Part shown: positions 11,605 through 24,162 of the stretch, in pieces
Layout: each line of letters begins with the position of its first letter
Numbering within the stretch: the stretch's first letter is position 1
Assembly (NCBI RefSeq): GCF_023078275.1
Contig: NC_062973.1
Coordinates: forward strand, 16,320,456 to 16,384,455
Reading direction: 5' to 3'
Source of the DNA: Leguminivora glycinivorella
Lineage: Eukaryota > Arthropoda > Insecta > Lepidoptera > Tortricidae
DNA: 64,000 nt
Notes under the pieces: model-generated
Seen by the model: the letters and a program-made list of their open reading frames with translations, nothing else
Told to the model about the DNA's origin: nothing
Databases searched by the model: none
Made by a program: the position numbers and the translations under genes

Positions 11605-11929
11605 TCATTGTTCAAACACTTCCAGAGGATTAGGGAATTCGTAGTATTCGCGTTTCCCTTTAAAAATCTTTTTCGGTGCAGAAACCACTTCAACAATGTT
11701 ATCATAAGGTTCACAACAAGTGTCTGTTTCGACCGCTTTAAAAAGTTTGCCAGTATCATTTACACCTCTGTAAAACATAAATTGTATGATGTTAAACTAA
11801 GTCTTTGACGAGGCGTTTTGTTTTGTGGTACCTGTCTAGAGCCTTTTTTCTTGCTTCCTCATCTTTAACAGGGTCTAATTTTCGCTTGTTTCGGTACCGA
11901 CGTTGTTTTTCGGCTGGTGTTAGCGACAT
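11605..11929 (-). CDS. Small two-exon basic protein of the transposon (86 aa if spliced)
   Basis: Exon 1 (11832-11929) starts ATG just after a TTTTACAG acceptor and encodes MSLTPAEKQRRYRNKRKLDP plus a Lys/Arg/Glu-rich helix. A donor GACAG|GTACCA and an acceptor TTTTACAG at 11768 join in frame to exon 2 (11605-11767), which encodes about 53 residues ending KGKREYYEFPNPLEVFEQ and TGA. Unspliced, the frame stops after 45 codons. The N terminus recalls insect proteins with an AEKQRxYRxRxxxDP start that belong to large transposon-like genes. Function is unknown. The splice model is inferred from signals and frame only. Confidence 0.5.
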
Positions 11930-12249
11930 GATCTTCTGTAAAAGATAAAAACATGGCATTACAGTACTAATTTTACCGTCAGTAATTAAAGTAACAAATG
12001 TGAAATTGTTAAAATATAAACCAATATTAGGTCGATACGAAAAAATCAACCTAAATAAAATTAGAAAGAATCAGTGACAGAGTATACTTACAACTGCGTT
12101 ACCATTTTTACAACTGCGTTACCACAGCGTAACAAAGTGGGCCGGTAACACAGTTGTAAAATAACATGATGCTACCTGATATTTACGAAATTACCATATA
12201 ATTTGCAAATCCAACAATAGAATACAATTCAGTGACATAAATGCCACGT

Positions 12250-12450
12250 ATCAATAGTTAAAACATAACGTAAAAGTTCTGAAACTTACCTTTTCGCCGG
12301 GTAACAAAGTGCACACCAAATAAACACACGCGTCTTGATTCACAACATGGCGGCGATTAAGTGGCGGCACGCGGCTTACTGCCATTCCCCTCCACCCCGC
12401 TCTTGTAATGCCCAACCTACCCAATCGAGCCGACCAGTGACGGTACAGTG
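12250..12450 (-). promoter_or_regulatory. Possible promoter and 5' exon of the small transposon gene
   Basis: On the minus strand GGCGAAAAG|GTAAGT (near 12288) is a strong splice donor upstream of the 11.9 kb coding exon, preceded by GC-richer sequence. No TATA box is clear. The exon would be non-coding. Confidence 0.3.
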
Positions 12451-12916
12451 ACATCTAACGATTTTTTTGAAAATACCAGTAACACAGTAGTACCGTATTT
12501 CACTTCTTCCTTAGGGACAAAACTAAAGTAATTATTTTGAAAAAAAATAAAGCTTTTAAAAATATATGGGGCCTACATAAAAAACGCAAACATATTAAAT
12601 AAACTTAATAAATTTTTGAAGCATAGGACTACACTGTAAGAAGAATACTTTTTTTGGTTAAGTTAGTCCGCGTATTGGGTCGGGGACACTTTGCAATACT
12701 ATGGAAAACAACTATGTTACCATAAAATTCCACTATGTTACCCTAAATTATCTTAAAATAGGCAAAATATTCAAATATAAATGTTAACAGAAGTTAAGGA
12801 AATATTACGGAAGTTTCATGTGTTGCGCAATTTTTTTTTATTTCATTAAGAAAATGGCAGATCGACATTTTTTTGTCTGGGGGACACAAAAACCTGCACT
12901 AAAAAGTAGAATGACC

Positions 12917-13657
12917 AAAATAATACAATGTTTTACCTCTACTCTACATAGCTTGACGGATTCCGTTTGCGAACTTGTTCAAACGTGAAGACTGTCACGC
13001 ATGAATCTTGATAGGGGGCCGATTTTTGAATCTCACGGCGTTCGAATTCAGAAAATTGACACTGAAAATAGTAGGCAATTTCGGTGACAATTTTCTGAAT
13101 TCGAATGCCGTGAGATTCAAAAATCGGCCCCCTGTTTCTGAATGAATCTTGGATGATGAAATTCTGAACACTTGCAATTAAAATCTACTTCAGGTGGTTA
13201 CTATTATATTAACTATATGTACATTTTAGTTTAATGAAATGTTTAATTAATTAAACAAAGTATATTCAACAGATATGGTTAAATAAATAAATCCTCGTAT
13301 AAATGAGGTATCTTTTACATTTAAAACACAAAAGACAGTCGTGTTCCTTTGCGGTTGAACTCCGAATTCAATGGAAAATTCTGACTAACGATGAACAGAC
13401 TGAGACAAAGTCGAGCTTTCTTTGTGAAAATAAGCTAACTATGCGTTTTATTTGAACAAAATTAGATTTAAATAAATAGGTACATTGACGAATATGTTTG
13501 AATACCTATATATTATGGTTACGGTTACGGTTACGGGGTCCATTTGGCCGGGATGGTGGTTAAATGATGAGTTGAGCTTTCTGCATCGAACGTGACATGA
13601 TCAAATATATTACCTATTTGTCTTCATTTTTCTTCCTTTCTTAATCGGTTTAATAAT
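12917..13657. other. Non-coding apart from one MITE
   Basis: Apart from the hairpin MITE at 13013-13133 I see no gene or repeat here. A short (GGTTAC)n run lies near 13515-13535. Confidence 0.4.
13013..13133. mobile_element. Hairpin MITE with AGGGGGCCGATTTTTGAATC ends
   Basis: A near-perfect snapback of 121 bp: arms of about 50 bases (AGGGGGCCGATTTTTGAATC ... GATTCAAAAATCGGCCCCCT) around a short loop. It contains GAATTC and no coding sequence. Confidence 0.8.
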
Positions 13658-14085
13658 AGTTATATTTGTTTTACAAGGTGGCAAAGTTGTTGTTTAACCG
13701 CACGTGCCAATATTGATACCCGAGCAAGCGAAAGACTCCAATACTGAACCGCGAGCGTTGCGAGTGGTTCAAAAAGTGGAATCTTGAGCGTTGCGAGGGT
13801 TTCAAGGCACGAAGGTTAAACAAACTTTGCCGCCGAGTGAAACACAAAATTTTTCACCACGCCAACACGAACCAAATACTGACTATAAAACATCAAACTA
13901 AATCAAATATTTATGATTCAAAATCATAATTTATAGGTAAATTCTACCAGCCAGCTTAAGACATCAAGTTAAAATTTGTATGAAATTACTTTGCACTCTT
14001 GTGGATAAAATGCAATTTTGCTATGTTTTCGAATAGCAAAGTAAGCTTTTACCAGTTAGTGTGGTGAAAAATATTTTTATAATAT
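13658..14085. repeat. Interspersed repeat of about 430 bp, copy A
   Basis: Matches 59408-59850: TTTAACCGCACGTGCCAATATTGATACC, AACCGCGAGCGTTGCGAGTGGTTC, and the closing GTGTGGTGAAAAAT. It contains several GCGAGCG(T/A)xGCGAG words. No coding capacity. Copy B is interrupted near its end by element copy 3. Confidence 0.75.
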
Positions 14086-14189
14086 AAAAAGGAACTGTAT
14101 TTTAAAGAAGGTTGTGTGGAGTTTTTTTCCCGATAGGTAATATTTCTGTTGGACTCTTCTGGAAGTTATAACATTATAATTGACTAGTA

Positions 14190-14322
14190 GGTACAGTCAC
14201 CGGCATAAATAAGTGCTGATTTTTGTACCTTGTCACATTAACATCTTGTTTGTAATGTCCTACGAAGTTGTCAAATGATTAAAAGCGACAAGGTACAGAA
14301 ATCATCACTTATTTTTGCCGGT
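14190..14322. mobile_element. MITE with GGTACAGTCACCGGCATAAA end, split by element copy 2
   Basis: The left end GGTACAGTCACCGGCATAAA and the inner CTTATTTTTGCCGG belong to one inverted-repeat MITE. The other end, CGGTGACTGTACC, is found at 17325-17337, after element copy 2. Joining the halves at CGGT restores a symmetric MITE, which independently proves the 4-bp target duplication of the inserted element. Confidence 0.8.
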
Positions 14323-15753
14323 TGTAACTAAACCTCCGCTCACCTTACTTATTTACTTACTTACTTGACTAACCAACAGTATAGCTAACCCCCCCATTAA
14401 ATATACCCCGTAAATTTGGCCTCGTGTCGTCTAGCCTGAATAAGTAGAACCCTTCGATGTGAACCGCGATAACCTAGATCCTTTAATGAGTATCAGCTGT
14501 ATTTTTGACTAATATTTAAAATTTTATTTATTTATATTTTAAAGAAGAATAAAGGTTATTGTAGCATAATAATATAGTGTTATAGAAGAGTATTTTATCA
14601 GATTTAGTCCTAGAAAGTTATGTGTGAGAAAATTAATGACGAAATGAAGAAATTTTTGAATAGAAGTTAGTGAGTGAAACATACATGAAATAAATATTAA
14701 AAAATATTTTGCTAATCAACCGCTACGCCTTATTAGTGGTCCTGGCTTGAGTGAGAACTTGCGGTGCGGAATAGGACCCCTGACCTGACCAAACCACTTT
14801 ATCGGGAACCTAAGCTAGTAAGCCAGAAGGGCTACGAACTACCCCCCTTTTTTATTTGTTTCTTTTCCCTAGCTAAAACCCCCCTTTTCCCCAATACTGC
14901 TAATAGACCATAACTTCTCGATCTTTCTAATGTTTTAACGAAACACCGAGCAGTCGCTAACTTTTATGAAAACTAAGTAAGTCTATTAACTCTTCTAAGC
15001 TTTTGACTTTCCATCAGTGGACGGCGCTCGCATGCCACTGGACCCTATAACAAACAAATCCTTTTATTCCAAAGACAGTTTGTTTCCCTAGCCAATTTGA
15101 TAGAATTTACCTTGAAAAACTAGTTAGCAACACACAGCGTCCCGCCGCCACACCAAAAGATCAGAAATTGCTACCACAATTATTAATTTCACTCAGATAA
15201 ATTACGTAATAAGAGATTTTATAAATTACCAGTTTTACCACATATTTTAAGATAGTAAACACCACATTTAAAATCCATTTAAACCATCTAAATAGTAGTA
15301 GTTAAATTATTTCTCCACAATACACGTTGACCAATTATATTTTAAGACCAATCATAAGAGAACTCTACTTTCATAGAAATAGTGTGTGACTCTATCCTAC
15401 TCCTATCGTTTTCCCTACTCTAGCATATCAGAAACACAGACCTTCTCTTCCCATAGATCTTGAGTTCAGAATATGCACAAGTGTATCCCTACTAGAGCTG
15501 TACAGTTCAGCCAGCGAAGCTGAGATAGGCAACCTATAGGCTTGTGTCGGTCAGATCCCCCCCTTTGCTCTTGCCCGCAGGCTAGGGTAGCAGAGAGTAG
15601 ATCGCCCTATCCGTGTATATATTCAGTATTCTAGGACACACCAGTACCAGCCACATGGAAGACCCAGCTGCGATCAAACTTTTCTTAGATATGGATCGAT
15701 CACAACCGAAATCCCCAGCGACCAACGCCAGCATGAACCAGAGCACCGAGTAA

Positions 15754-15755
<2 letters not shown>

Positions 15756-15800
<45 letters not shown>
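15756..15800. repeat. (TA)n microsatellite in element copy 2
   Basis: About 22 TA units; the corresponding place in copy 1 (6021-6040) has about eight, and copy 3 has a few interrupted ones. This is length variation inside an otherwise conserved element. Confidence 0.95.
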
Positions 15801-15802
<2 letters not shown>

Positions 15803-16562
15803 ACCCCAGCCTCAAATACTGCCGACTTCAGTGAGCAAGGATTACTCCTAATGTCTTTCGTCAATCGTGAAAGTCCTCACTTCCATCTAACAGTTGGACT
15901 CTTTGAGACCGGTGAGAAAGTACGCTTTTGCAAATATAAAAAAACGCCCAAGCCTCCACTTGGAACAAAAAGACTCCTAAACGCCTTATGTTTAACAGCC
16001 GCAAGGTATAAAGCGCTTAGCCGGACAACAGTTTGTCATAAACAATGATCTGGCTTATAACTCTCATAAAATAACCCCATAGAAAATTACTAAGTTCAAT
16101 TTTACTGACCAACTAAACAAACGAGTGAAGTTTCCTTTACGTGCTATAATCTAAGCTTAGTTTTGCAAGAATTACTTCCTACAAAACCAAACACAGACTT
16201 ATCTCCAAACACCAGCCATACATCGACCCAGTCTTTGTATTGCTTAATTAACGGCACTCATAAAACAAAGCACAGAAAACTTCACTATACACTTTAATTT
16301 AAATGTAACACTACACTATAAATAGAACACTAAAATAACCCCCAACTGACGGTAAAGCAATTCCACCACAGGTCCAAGTTTAACTGTACGACGATATTGT
16401 CCCCGCACAATCAAACAGAGACACAATTTCAAAGTTTACAATCACTTAGAATAATTTCCAAGTAAAAACAAACAGAGAAACAATAGCAGAACAACTTCAC
16501 TCACCAGTATAATACACGAAAGCCAGAGACACTGTTAGTCTTGTAGTATTTTAAGAATGACG

Positions 16563-16598
16563 CGCGTCGGTCGCTCCGACCCTTTTATAACCTATACC
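16563..16598 (-). promoter_or_regulatory. Core promoter of element copy 2
   Basis: Minus strand TATAAAAGGG then TCATTC with the initiator A 31 bases after the first T of the TATA box, as in copy 1. Confidence 0.65.
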
Positions 16599-16682
16599 TC
16601 CGACATCCGACATCCGACTTCCGACTTCCGACATCCGACTTCCGACTTCCGACATCCGACTTCCGACATCCGACTTCCGACA
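16598..16682. repeat. Minisatellite in element copy 2 (7-bp unit CGACWTC)
   Basis: About twelve CGACATC/CGACTTC units at the site where copy 1 has a 22-bp unit and copy 3 an 11-bp unit. It lies directly upstream of the TATA box. Confidence 0.95.
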
Positions 16683-17145
16683 AGATGGCTACTCAATCGT
16701 GTGCTTTGTTTACTAAGTCTTATGCCCTATGCATTAGAGTTCACGATTAACACACGGATGTTTGCTTATCAACAGGTGCCAAGTGCACGTGTTTTAGAGA
16801 GAGACAGAGCTATTGATATTGATACCTACGTAGTCAAATAGTGGAGCGTTTCGCAAATATTTTTACGTAAATATTATTTTGTGGAACATTCTTATTTATT
16901 TTGTAAGTAATTTCGCAATGAAATACTTTATCTGTTACTAAATGTTACATTAAACGATATACTCAGGAAGCATAATAACCAATATCAGTCATTATTATTT
17001 CTTTGACTTGTAAATGAAACCAAGACATAATATCGGAACGTTACGCAGCTGACAACTGTCAGTGTCAGTATTCCGTCCATGTGAACGTAGTTTGTTGATA
17101 AATACGTTTTTCCAACCTGTTTTGCATCAAATAATAGTGAATTTT

Positions 17146-17259
17146 ATGAGTGAAGACATGACTAAACATGTGATAAAGCTTCAAAGATATTATTTGTCAA
17201 AATATCCAATGAAATCCCAAAGGAAATATGCACCAAAAAGTTGGTCAAGGAAAAGTTGA
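17146..17259 (+). pseudogene. Frameshifted copy of the element edge frame
   Basis: Same start (MSEDMTKHVIK...) as the 45-codon frames of copies 1 and 3, but one base is missing in the KYAPRK region, so the frame changes and runs out after KYAPKSWSRKS. This argues against a required function in this copy. Confidence 0.6.
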
Positions 17260-17337
17260 TTCGCCGTAAGTTTTATATGTATTAACGAGTCCATTTCCTC
17301 GTCATAGACGCTTGTTCTGTTACACGGTGACTGTACC

Positions 17338-18114
17338 TACACTATTATAAGAACTAAAATAATACCTAACTAATTAGAATAATTAGTACTTAAGGATATA
17401 CCTAAGTAAAATAGGTACTCTGCGCCTGTGTTTTTTTAAAGATCATTAATCTCTTCTCATCAATTCAGGCGATATTCACTTAATATCATACCAATACGAG
17501 TATGTCATAATTATCAAGAAACTTAATTACTCTAGAACTAAGCAATTTTTTGGCTTTCTTTATCGACCTAACCGAGCCAGTGGGTGACCTCGTCCCTCCT
17601 TAGATTTAGATATATAGGTTGTCCCATAAACTCACCATAATTCGAAGAGGACCGCTCTTAGGGGACCTCATGAATCATTGACTTAACGCCATGGATGTTC
17701 ATTGTTCAGCCATTCCGTACTACTTACGCCTATGTACTTACTTACTTACGGGCGTGTTGTAGTATTTGTAATTTAATTATAGGATATGAGTTCGTTCCAT
17801 ATTAATCATGATCGGGTGCATATCATATAAAACATTACTTCCAATTGACCTAGAACAATTTTTTTTTGTGAGTAATATGCAATTGTTTTACGACACAAAA
17901 ATTTAAAAAGTTGAATTAATAAAAATTATTTAAAAAGTTACAATTGTACAGAGCCATCCTTGGCCGGTTTTTTTTAATTACTGGATTACTTACAATATTT
18001 AAAAATCAAAAAGGTAATCACGATCTATATCCCGGTCAATATAAGTCTAATAAAAATAACCGTGAATCATTCAAAACTCTTAATATTAAAAAAAAACTTA
18101 AACGGGCTTTACTT
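17338..18114. other. No recognisable gene
   Basis: AT-rich; the string CCATCCTTGGCCGGTTTTTTTT at about 17954 is the tail of the repeat family seen at 22341-22628. Nothing else is recognised. Confidence 0.4.
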
Positions 18115-18275
18115 ACTTCATAAGAGACAAAAATTAGCCTATGTCACTTTCCATCCCTTCAACTAAGTATATCCACTTAAAAAATCACGTCAATTCGTCG
18201 CTCCGTTCTGCCGTGAAAGACGGGCAAACAAACAGACACACACACTTTCCCATTTATATTATTAGTATAGATATG
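18115..18275 (+). repeat. Truncated interspersed repeat ending CCCATTTATATTATTAGTATAG
   Basis: Shares TTAAAAAATCACGTCAATTCGTCGCTCCG, GCCGTGAAAGACGG and ACTTTCCCATTTATA with 44329-44548. It is the 3' part of a very common lepidopteran non-LTR type repeat; the 5' part is missing here. Confidence 0.6.
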
Positions 18276-21200
18276 AGCTTAGTATAGACAAAGCTTTGTG
18301 AACCCAAAGCTTCATCGTATTCCTTGTGACATATCTGGAGCATTGTCGTAGAATAATTAAAAGTTTCGACTCATTCCAGCGGTGCGAAGAGGTCGGCGCT
18401 AGCGGCCGCAGCTGTCAGAAAGTTGTGCATTAACTTTTCATTTACAAGTTGGAGCGAACCGCGCAAGCTATCGCGAACTTCGTGGCTCCTACTTGCGGGA
18501 TATATCGTGCAGGCGGCGTAGGATAATTAAACTTATTAAATGGTGAGTTTTATTTTTCCAGTACTTGATACTGGGATAGTTTTAAGGTTGTATCTGATCT
18601 CATAGAGTACCTAAGTAAACAGAAATGGAAACTTACAGGTATGTAGAGTGTAATAAAATGCTGGTTTTAAAAACTTAATCAAGTCAATTAATAACGTTTG
18701 AAATGATTGATTTAAAGGTGTGTATATTTACATTTGTTATTTAACTTAGGTACCTACTGTGGATATTTGGTTATTTCAATTTCAACTAATAATGTTACAT
18801 CGCTTGTTTGTAGAAAAAGTGTTATTTCAGGTCTTACATAAAATTCTAGGTTAAAAACAGGTATAAATATTCTAAAACTAACAATAAATTTAACTACGAA
18901 AACCGAAACACAACAAGAACCCACCCCCATCCAGCAAATTCCGCTTGCGCCATTGGGACTATTACGCTAACATCGCTCTTAATAAGTTTATACTATGTAA
19001 TATAGGTAAGGTACTTGTATTTATTAATAATCTCATTGAAGTTTCATAAAATACTGATTGCCATATCCTCAATACGGTAAGATCACAAGTTCAATGTTAA
19101 CAAAATATTTAATAAAATTAATAAGCTTTCAATTATGAAGCATTGCCGCAAGATTTAACACTTTCGCTACCAAGAACCCGACTGTCGGGTACACCGCTCG
19201 TAGAAGCGTAGCCGATTACATGGGTTTCCCCGTATGTAGCGAAAATGTCGTAGCGCCGCGTAGAGCCCGGTTTCGAAAGTGTTAACAAAGACAATATTAT
19301 TATTAATATGGAATACCGAACGCGGCGTGCGACATCTTCCCAGACGCCTTAATATTGTTTTAATAACTTCATTTAACTTTCGTAAATTAATTTTCGTTTG
19401 ATCATTTCATTGGGAGATGAGTTATAATTGAAGGGGCGTCGCAATCGCTCGGGATCCACAAACGGAATAATGTCAAATCAATTAAAAGTTGAATTCGGGC
19501 ATCGCGCCAGGGCCGAAGGCCGAAGTTGATTCATTAGTGCGACGCGCGCCGCACGCCGGCCCCGGCTCATGATCCCAACACTTCCGTAGCTGTTTACTCA
19601 GAAATAACCTTCATAATTGGGATATCTGTTAGGCATTATGTGTTTTACGGATATTCATGTAGCGGTTGTACCTTTATTTACTGATTCGCTTGGAATGAAG
19701 AGGTGCATTACAGAACAAACTCCAGTGGTATTTCTATGAGGATAATTTATGCTTATATAATTTTAGTATCGACAATAACGCATTAACACAATATGCATTC
19801 ATAATCTATATATAGCATTTACATAAGTCCATAGCCTACATCTTTAAATAAAATAGTTAAATACCTACTCGGTGAATAATGTACCACTTTTCTGTTAAAA
19901 CTACGTCATCCGGAAGCTGGTAGCGTCCTCATTTGAGATTGTGTATTCGAATAAATAAAATAAAATTGTTTATGTATGTATTTTAAAAGTAATGTACCTA
20001 CACACTTATGTTAACATTCTCATTTACTGTCGAATTGTGCGCAAGAACCCAATTAATTGATGAACGAATATCTCGTACGCATCGCACAGGACTGACATCT
20101 GATACTGTCAATACTGACCTCATTAATACCCATTTCTTGTAGTAGTGATGAATATCGTTCGATACCCCCTGAAAGGAATGCCATACCCGCCTTGTGATCA
20201 CTACGGCTGTCACAGATCGCTCCCCATTATGGGGAGCCTTATTCTAGTAATTTGGGGGTCTACTATACCTAATAATGCCTGTAAGTAGGTAAGGGATAAA
20301 GCCAATAGTGGGCTACCGACTATTTATAATGGACTCGCCCGTGCTCGATAAGCGATAAGAACAAGACGCAGCACCGACGCGGCGCCACGCGCCACTTATA
20401 CACGCAAAGCCTGAATTAGTCTGCTGTCCCGGTGCATACTTGTATGGTGCACTGTAGTGTATGCTAGCTACCAATTAGTATCAATTATTTTCATACTTGA
20501 CTTTCAAGCGCTTTCGTTTTTATGGTTGTTTGGACCAAGAAGTTTCACGCTAGAAATTGTGTCTAATATAATATGATTTTGACTATTTCAATGATTACGA
20601 CGAGCTAAATGTGGAGGAAGAAACAATTAAGCATTAAAGCGGAAGCGCTTATTTTAATGAATAATTACGTGAATAATTATAATTGTCACAAGTAAAATTA
20701 AATGAAAATATTTGGACTTGAGGCCTTGGTCAATTTTTCTTTCATAGGTACGTGTAATTTATTTCAGTTTTAAATTATCATTTAAGTACCTACTTTAATT
20801 TATATACATACTAGTACAATACCTTCTCAATTATTTATATATACCTAAGTTCCACGAACTTCAACCACGTCGAAAACATTAATATATAAATCATAGGAAG
20901 TCGTATTATTATACTTATATTATTTGTGTAACAGAATATTGACGAGAATTATTAATAAACTCTCGCGGTTTGTAATATAATGTTGTTAATTTTGGTAGCA
21001 TTATCCCGTTAATTATTACTGACGTTTTAACGCTGGTTGGTTTTCATAGCTGCAAAATAACATTTTAAGTACTTGTCTATATCGAAAATAACCACAACAT
21101 TCATTAAAATCAATTTATTCTACCGATGAGACCTAATGCTGGTAAATTCAACATCAATAGTTAATAGCGTATCCCGCCAAAGATATTTACCGACCGAATT

Positions 21201-22340
21201 AATGTATTTACAAAATATTATAGTGACTCTGTGAGCTGTGAATTTAGAACTCGCGACAAGCTAAAAAAATGTGAAAGTGAAAACACTTAGTTCGTTTATT
21301 GATTTTGTGTTATTGGCATTTAAAGTTAGCCTGCAAACCTGTATTTTGAAAAATATCCAAAATATGGATCAACCCAAAATTACGTGGAGACATTTTTAGA
21401 GGTTCCTATAAGAAAACATCACAAATCGTAGGCTTCGGTAGTAGGTATTAGAAACCTCTATAGGTCACATATATCTTAAAATGATTTATCTCACAAACTA
21501 CTTTTAAAACCTAAGAATATAAATGTAGGTAAGTATCTTATGGTGAAGATAATATTATGAGAGAACGGTGGACACTATCGAATAGCAGCGTAGCCTAATC
21601 GTCCACTAATGATTATTGTGGATTTACTTACCTAAGACATATGTCTTGTGGGTAGGTGAAAACGATATTAACTAGATCTGGTAAGTGATTATACTGGTCA
21701 TTCAATTACAATATACTTCTGAACATTATTGCTTTTTAGGGTTCCGTACCAAAAAGGTACTTTTTTCACAATGCATAAACTAATCTGAAAATCCGACTTT
21801 TTCTCCTTTGAGCAAAAACAGGAAATGAGTAATACTCATCAAAAAATGGAAATGCTTTTTACATTTTCCCTCGCCAATACTAGAAAATGCAATATTGATA
21901 GAAGCGCGCAATGTTGATATGTTGAGAGAAGATGAGCTCAATAACATTACCATAGGTCTCCACAACTGCCCGTCTCGTCGACTTACAAATTGCACAGAAA
22001 ACCTAATATTCAGGGACACGACACGACATTCTTGATCGCGCGTTGCGTGAGAAGCGAACGAGCGGGAACTCTCAAATTAATAATTAATCAGAAACGCTGG
22101 CTGCATAGCGCAAAATATCGTGAAATTTCGGTCTTAGGTAAGAGAAAGGTTTCAAGAATTTTATAGTAAGGTACAACGGGCCACTCGATTTAATTCCATG
22201 TGTCACTTTTTTTTTCAATTTTAAACTGGGTGTCCAGTGGTTATTTAATTTTAATGCTAATTTAATAAAATAATATTTTAAGGATATGCATCTGCATACC
22301 TTGCCTTTTTTGCACAATATTTTAAGGATACCTTGCGTTT
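18276..22340. other. Long stretch without a supported gene
   Basis: GC-richer patches occur at 18370-18530 and 20330-20400, but no open frame, splice pattern or RNA gene convinced me. One piggyBac-type MITE lies at 19159-19281. Open stretches near 19998-20213, 21780-22019 and 22084-22317 show no recognisable protein. Confidence 0.35.
19159..19281. mobile_element. TTAA-flanked MITE with CACTTTCG ends
   Basis: TTAA at 19155-19158 and 19282-19285 flanks CACTTTCGCTACC ... GGTTTCGAAAGTG (123 bp, GC-richer than its surroundings). TTAA duplication and CACTTTCG ends fit a piggyBac-superfamily MITE. Confidence 0.75.
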
Positions 22341-22628
22341 TTAGGGTTCCGTAGTCAACTAGGAACCCTTATAGTTTCGCCATGTCTGTCTGTCCGTCCG
22401 TCCGCGGATAATCTCAGTAACCGTTAGCACTAGAAAACTGAAATTTGGTACCAATATGTATATCAATCACGCCGACAAAGTGGTAAAATAAAAAGTGGAA
22501 CTTAATAAAGACTTTCTAGGAAAATTGTTTTGAACTTGATAGGTTCAGCAGTTTTTGAGAAAAATACGGAAAACTATGGAACCCTACACTGAGCGTGGCC
22601 CGACACGCTCTTGGCCGGTTTTTTTTGA
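22341..22628 (+). repeat. Interspersed repeat, GGGTTCCGTAGTCAAC...CTTGGCCGG
   Basis: Begins TTTAGGGTTCCGTAGTCAAC, includes CTGTCTGTCCGTCCGTCCGCGG, and ends GGAACCCTACACTGAGCG ... CTCTTGGCCGGTTTTTTTT. It is a widespread lepidopteran repeat; partial matches are at 21735-21760 and 17954-17975. No coding sequence. Confidence 0.65.
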
Positions 22629-22717
22629 TACCTTGCCTTTATATTCTAACAACCATGGTCATAATGTCACAGTTAATGAAATGTGGTCGGTGTTTTTGTA
22701 AAATACTCATGAGCTCG

Positions 22718-22870
22718 TGACATGACCTACATACATACATACATACAATCACGCCTGTATCCCATAAAGGGGTAGGCAGAGCACATGAAACTACTAAAGC
22801 TTCAGTGCCACTCTTGGCAAAGAAGGGGTTGAAAGAAAACGAAACTGTGGCATTGCAGTGACATGACCTA
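22718..22870 (+). repeat. CATA-headed interspersed repeat, copy 1
   Basis: (ACAT)n followed by ATCACGCCTGTATCCCATAAAGGGG, GGCAGAGCACATGAAACTAC and GTTGAAAGAAAACGAAACTG. A longer copy is at 47003-47255 and a decayed copy at 42488-42672. Confidence 0.75.
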
Positions 22871-23872
22871 TGTTTCTGATTCCTAGTCATATCTCTACCC
22901 AATAGCACAGTATAATAAAGAGTATTATCGTACAGTATGGCCACTTCCGCTCCCCGCTGAAAGTGCCACCCACCCCCTCTCGGTTACCTCACAGTTACCG
23001 TCTGTCAAAAACGCGAACAGTCGACCTGTCATATGTCACTCATACAAGCATAGTACTCGTTCACCTACACGAGCTTAGACTGTGTGCTAGGAACGCGCCT
23101 CTTTCATATATTTAATCGCCAGTGTCCGAGGTGTGCCAATAGCATTGTCTGTGCACCATCAAAGGGATAACACCCCTCGATATAGTAAAAGTTCCATGGA
23201 TCAGCGAAAGTAATTCGCTTTGCATTCGTTTCTGTGACTTCAGAAACTTTCTTCGACATGACAAAACTGAAGTTTCATATTGATTCTTCGTGGGATAAAT
23301 AAAAGCGTTTGCTGTCGAATATGTATGTAGTTTTACTTTGGCAGGTGATACTCGAATGTAATACTACTAAACCAAGCTATTATATCCACATACCTACTTA
23401 GTAGTAATAAAACAAAGTTGGTTTATGTTACATTGTTTATTCATACTTTAATACGTAGTAGTTGTGTAGTTGATCGAATCAAGACTTGATCGAATCAAGA
23501 CTTGATAGAATCAACCTGCGATAATATCTACTGTGGGTTTGACAATGTTGCGACATTACAGTTAAATTCGTGTCAAATAAGTCCCAGTTCGACACTAAAA
23601 GTTCGCCAACTACATTTATTCTCGCGCTGACTCAGCGAAAGATTTGCAATTTAAAATACTCGATTGAGATATCTGAATGTTTATGTACCTAAGAAGCAAT
23701 AAAGTGCAGTTCAGGACTAAGTGCTCTTACAATATTTTAGTGATGCTACTTTAAAGTCACTACATTTATCAAAGCTGCCAAGAATCACGAGTACTATAGT
23801 GGCAACTGAACGAAGATAGTGGAGACTAATTGCGATTACTAAGCTAATTGCGAATGTAAAGGGTAATCGCAA

Positions 23873-24077
23873 CGAGGAGGCACACTGACATTTTATCCCG
23901 CCAGGCGGTGCCTGTGCAAGTGTCTAGGTATGTCACTGTCATTCATATGTGAGAGACAGAAAAAACATATCATTTTATAGCTCTCACGTATGAAATTCTT
24001 TATCAGTGCAATGCAAGTAAGTGCAATGGAGTAATAGGGTGGCGCCATCTGTCATAACCTTTGAGTGTGCCTCCTCA
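23873..24077. mobile_element. MITE with GAGGAGGCACACT ends
   Basis: Inverted ends GAGGAGGCACACT and AGTGTGCCTCCTC enclose about 205 bp without coding sequence. Confidence 0.65.
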
Positions 24078-24162
24078 TTGGATTTTTTTTAATAATACAT
24101 GAGTGTGTCTCGCGTCCTATATTTTTTACACCATACCAAAACATAGCACATATACCTACATA

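Larger units (their letters stand above)
10861..12916. mobile_element. 2.06 kb transposon with TIRs and a spliced small gene
   Basis: Inverted ends GGTCATTC...TTTTTAGTGCAGGTTTTTG and CAAAAACCTGCACTAAAAA...GAATGACC bound the element. It contains a minus-strand gene (11605-11929) and at least ten copies, both orientations, of a motif close to ACTGTGTTACC. The gene has only a basic N-terminal piece and a short C-terminal piece of what looks like a larger insect transposon protein, so this is probably an internal-deletion derivative. I could not fix a target duplication. Confidence 0.7.
14323..17324 (-). mobile_element. TGTAAC...GTTACA element, copy 2 (3.0 kb)
   Basis: Same termini as copies 1 and 3, flanked by CGGT (14319-14322, 17325-17328) inside a MITE. 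It differs from copy 1 by a longer (TA)n run at 15758-15800, a different minisatellite, and a broken edge reading frame. Promoter orientation is minus. Confidence 0.9.
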
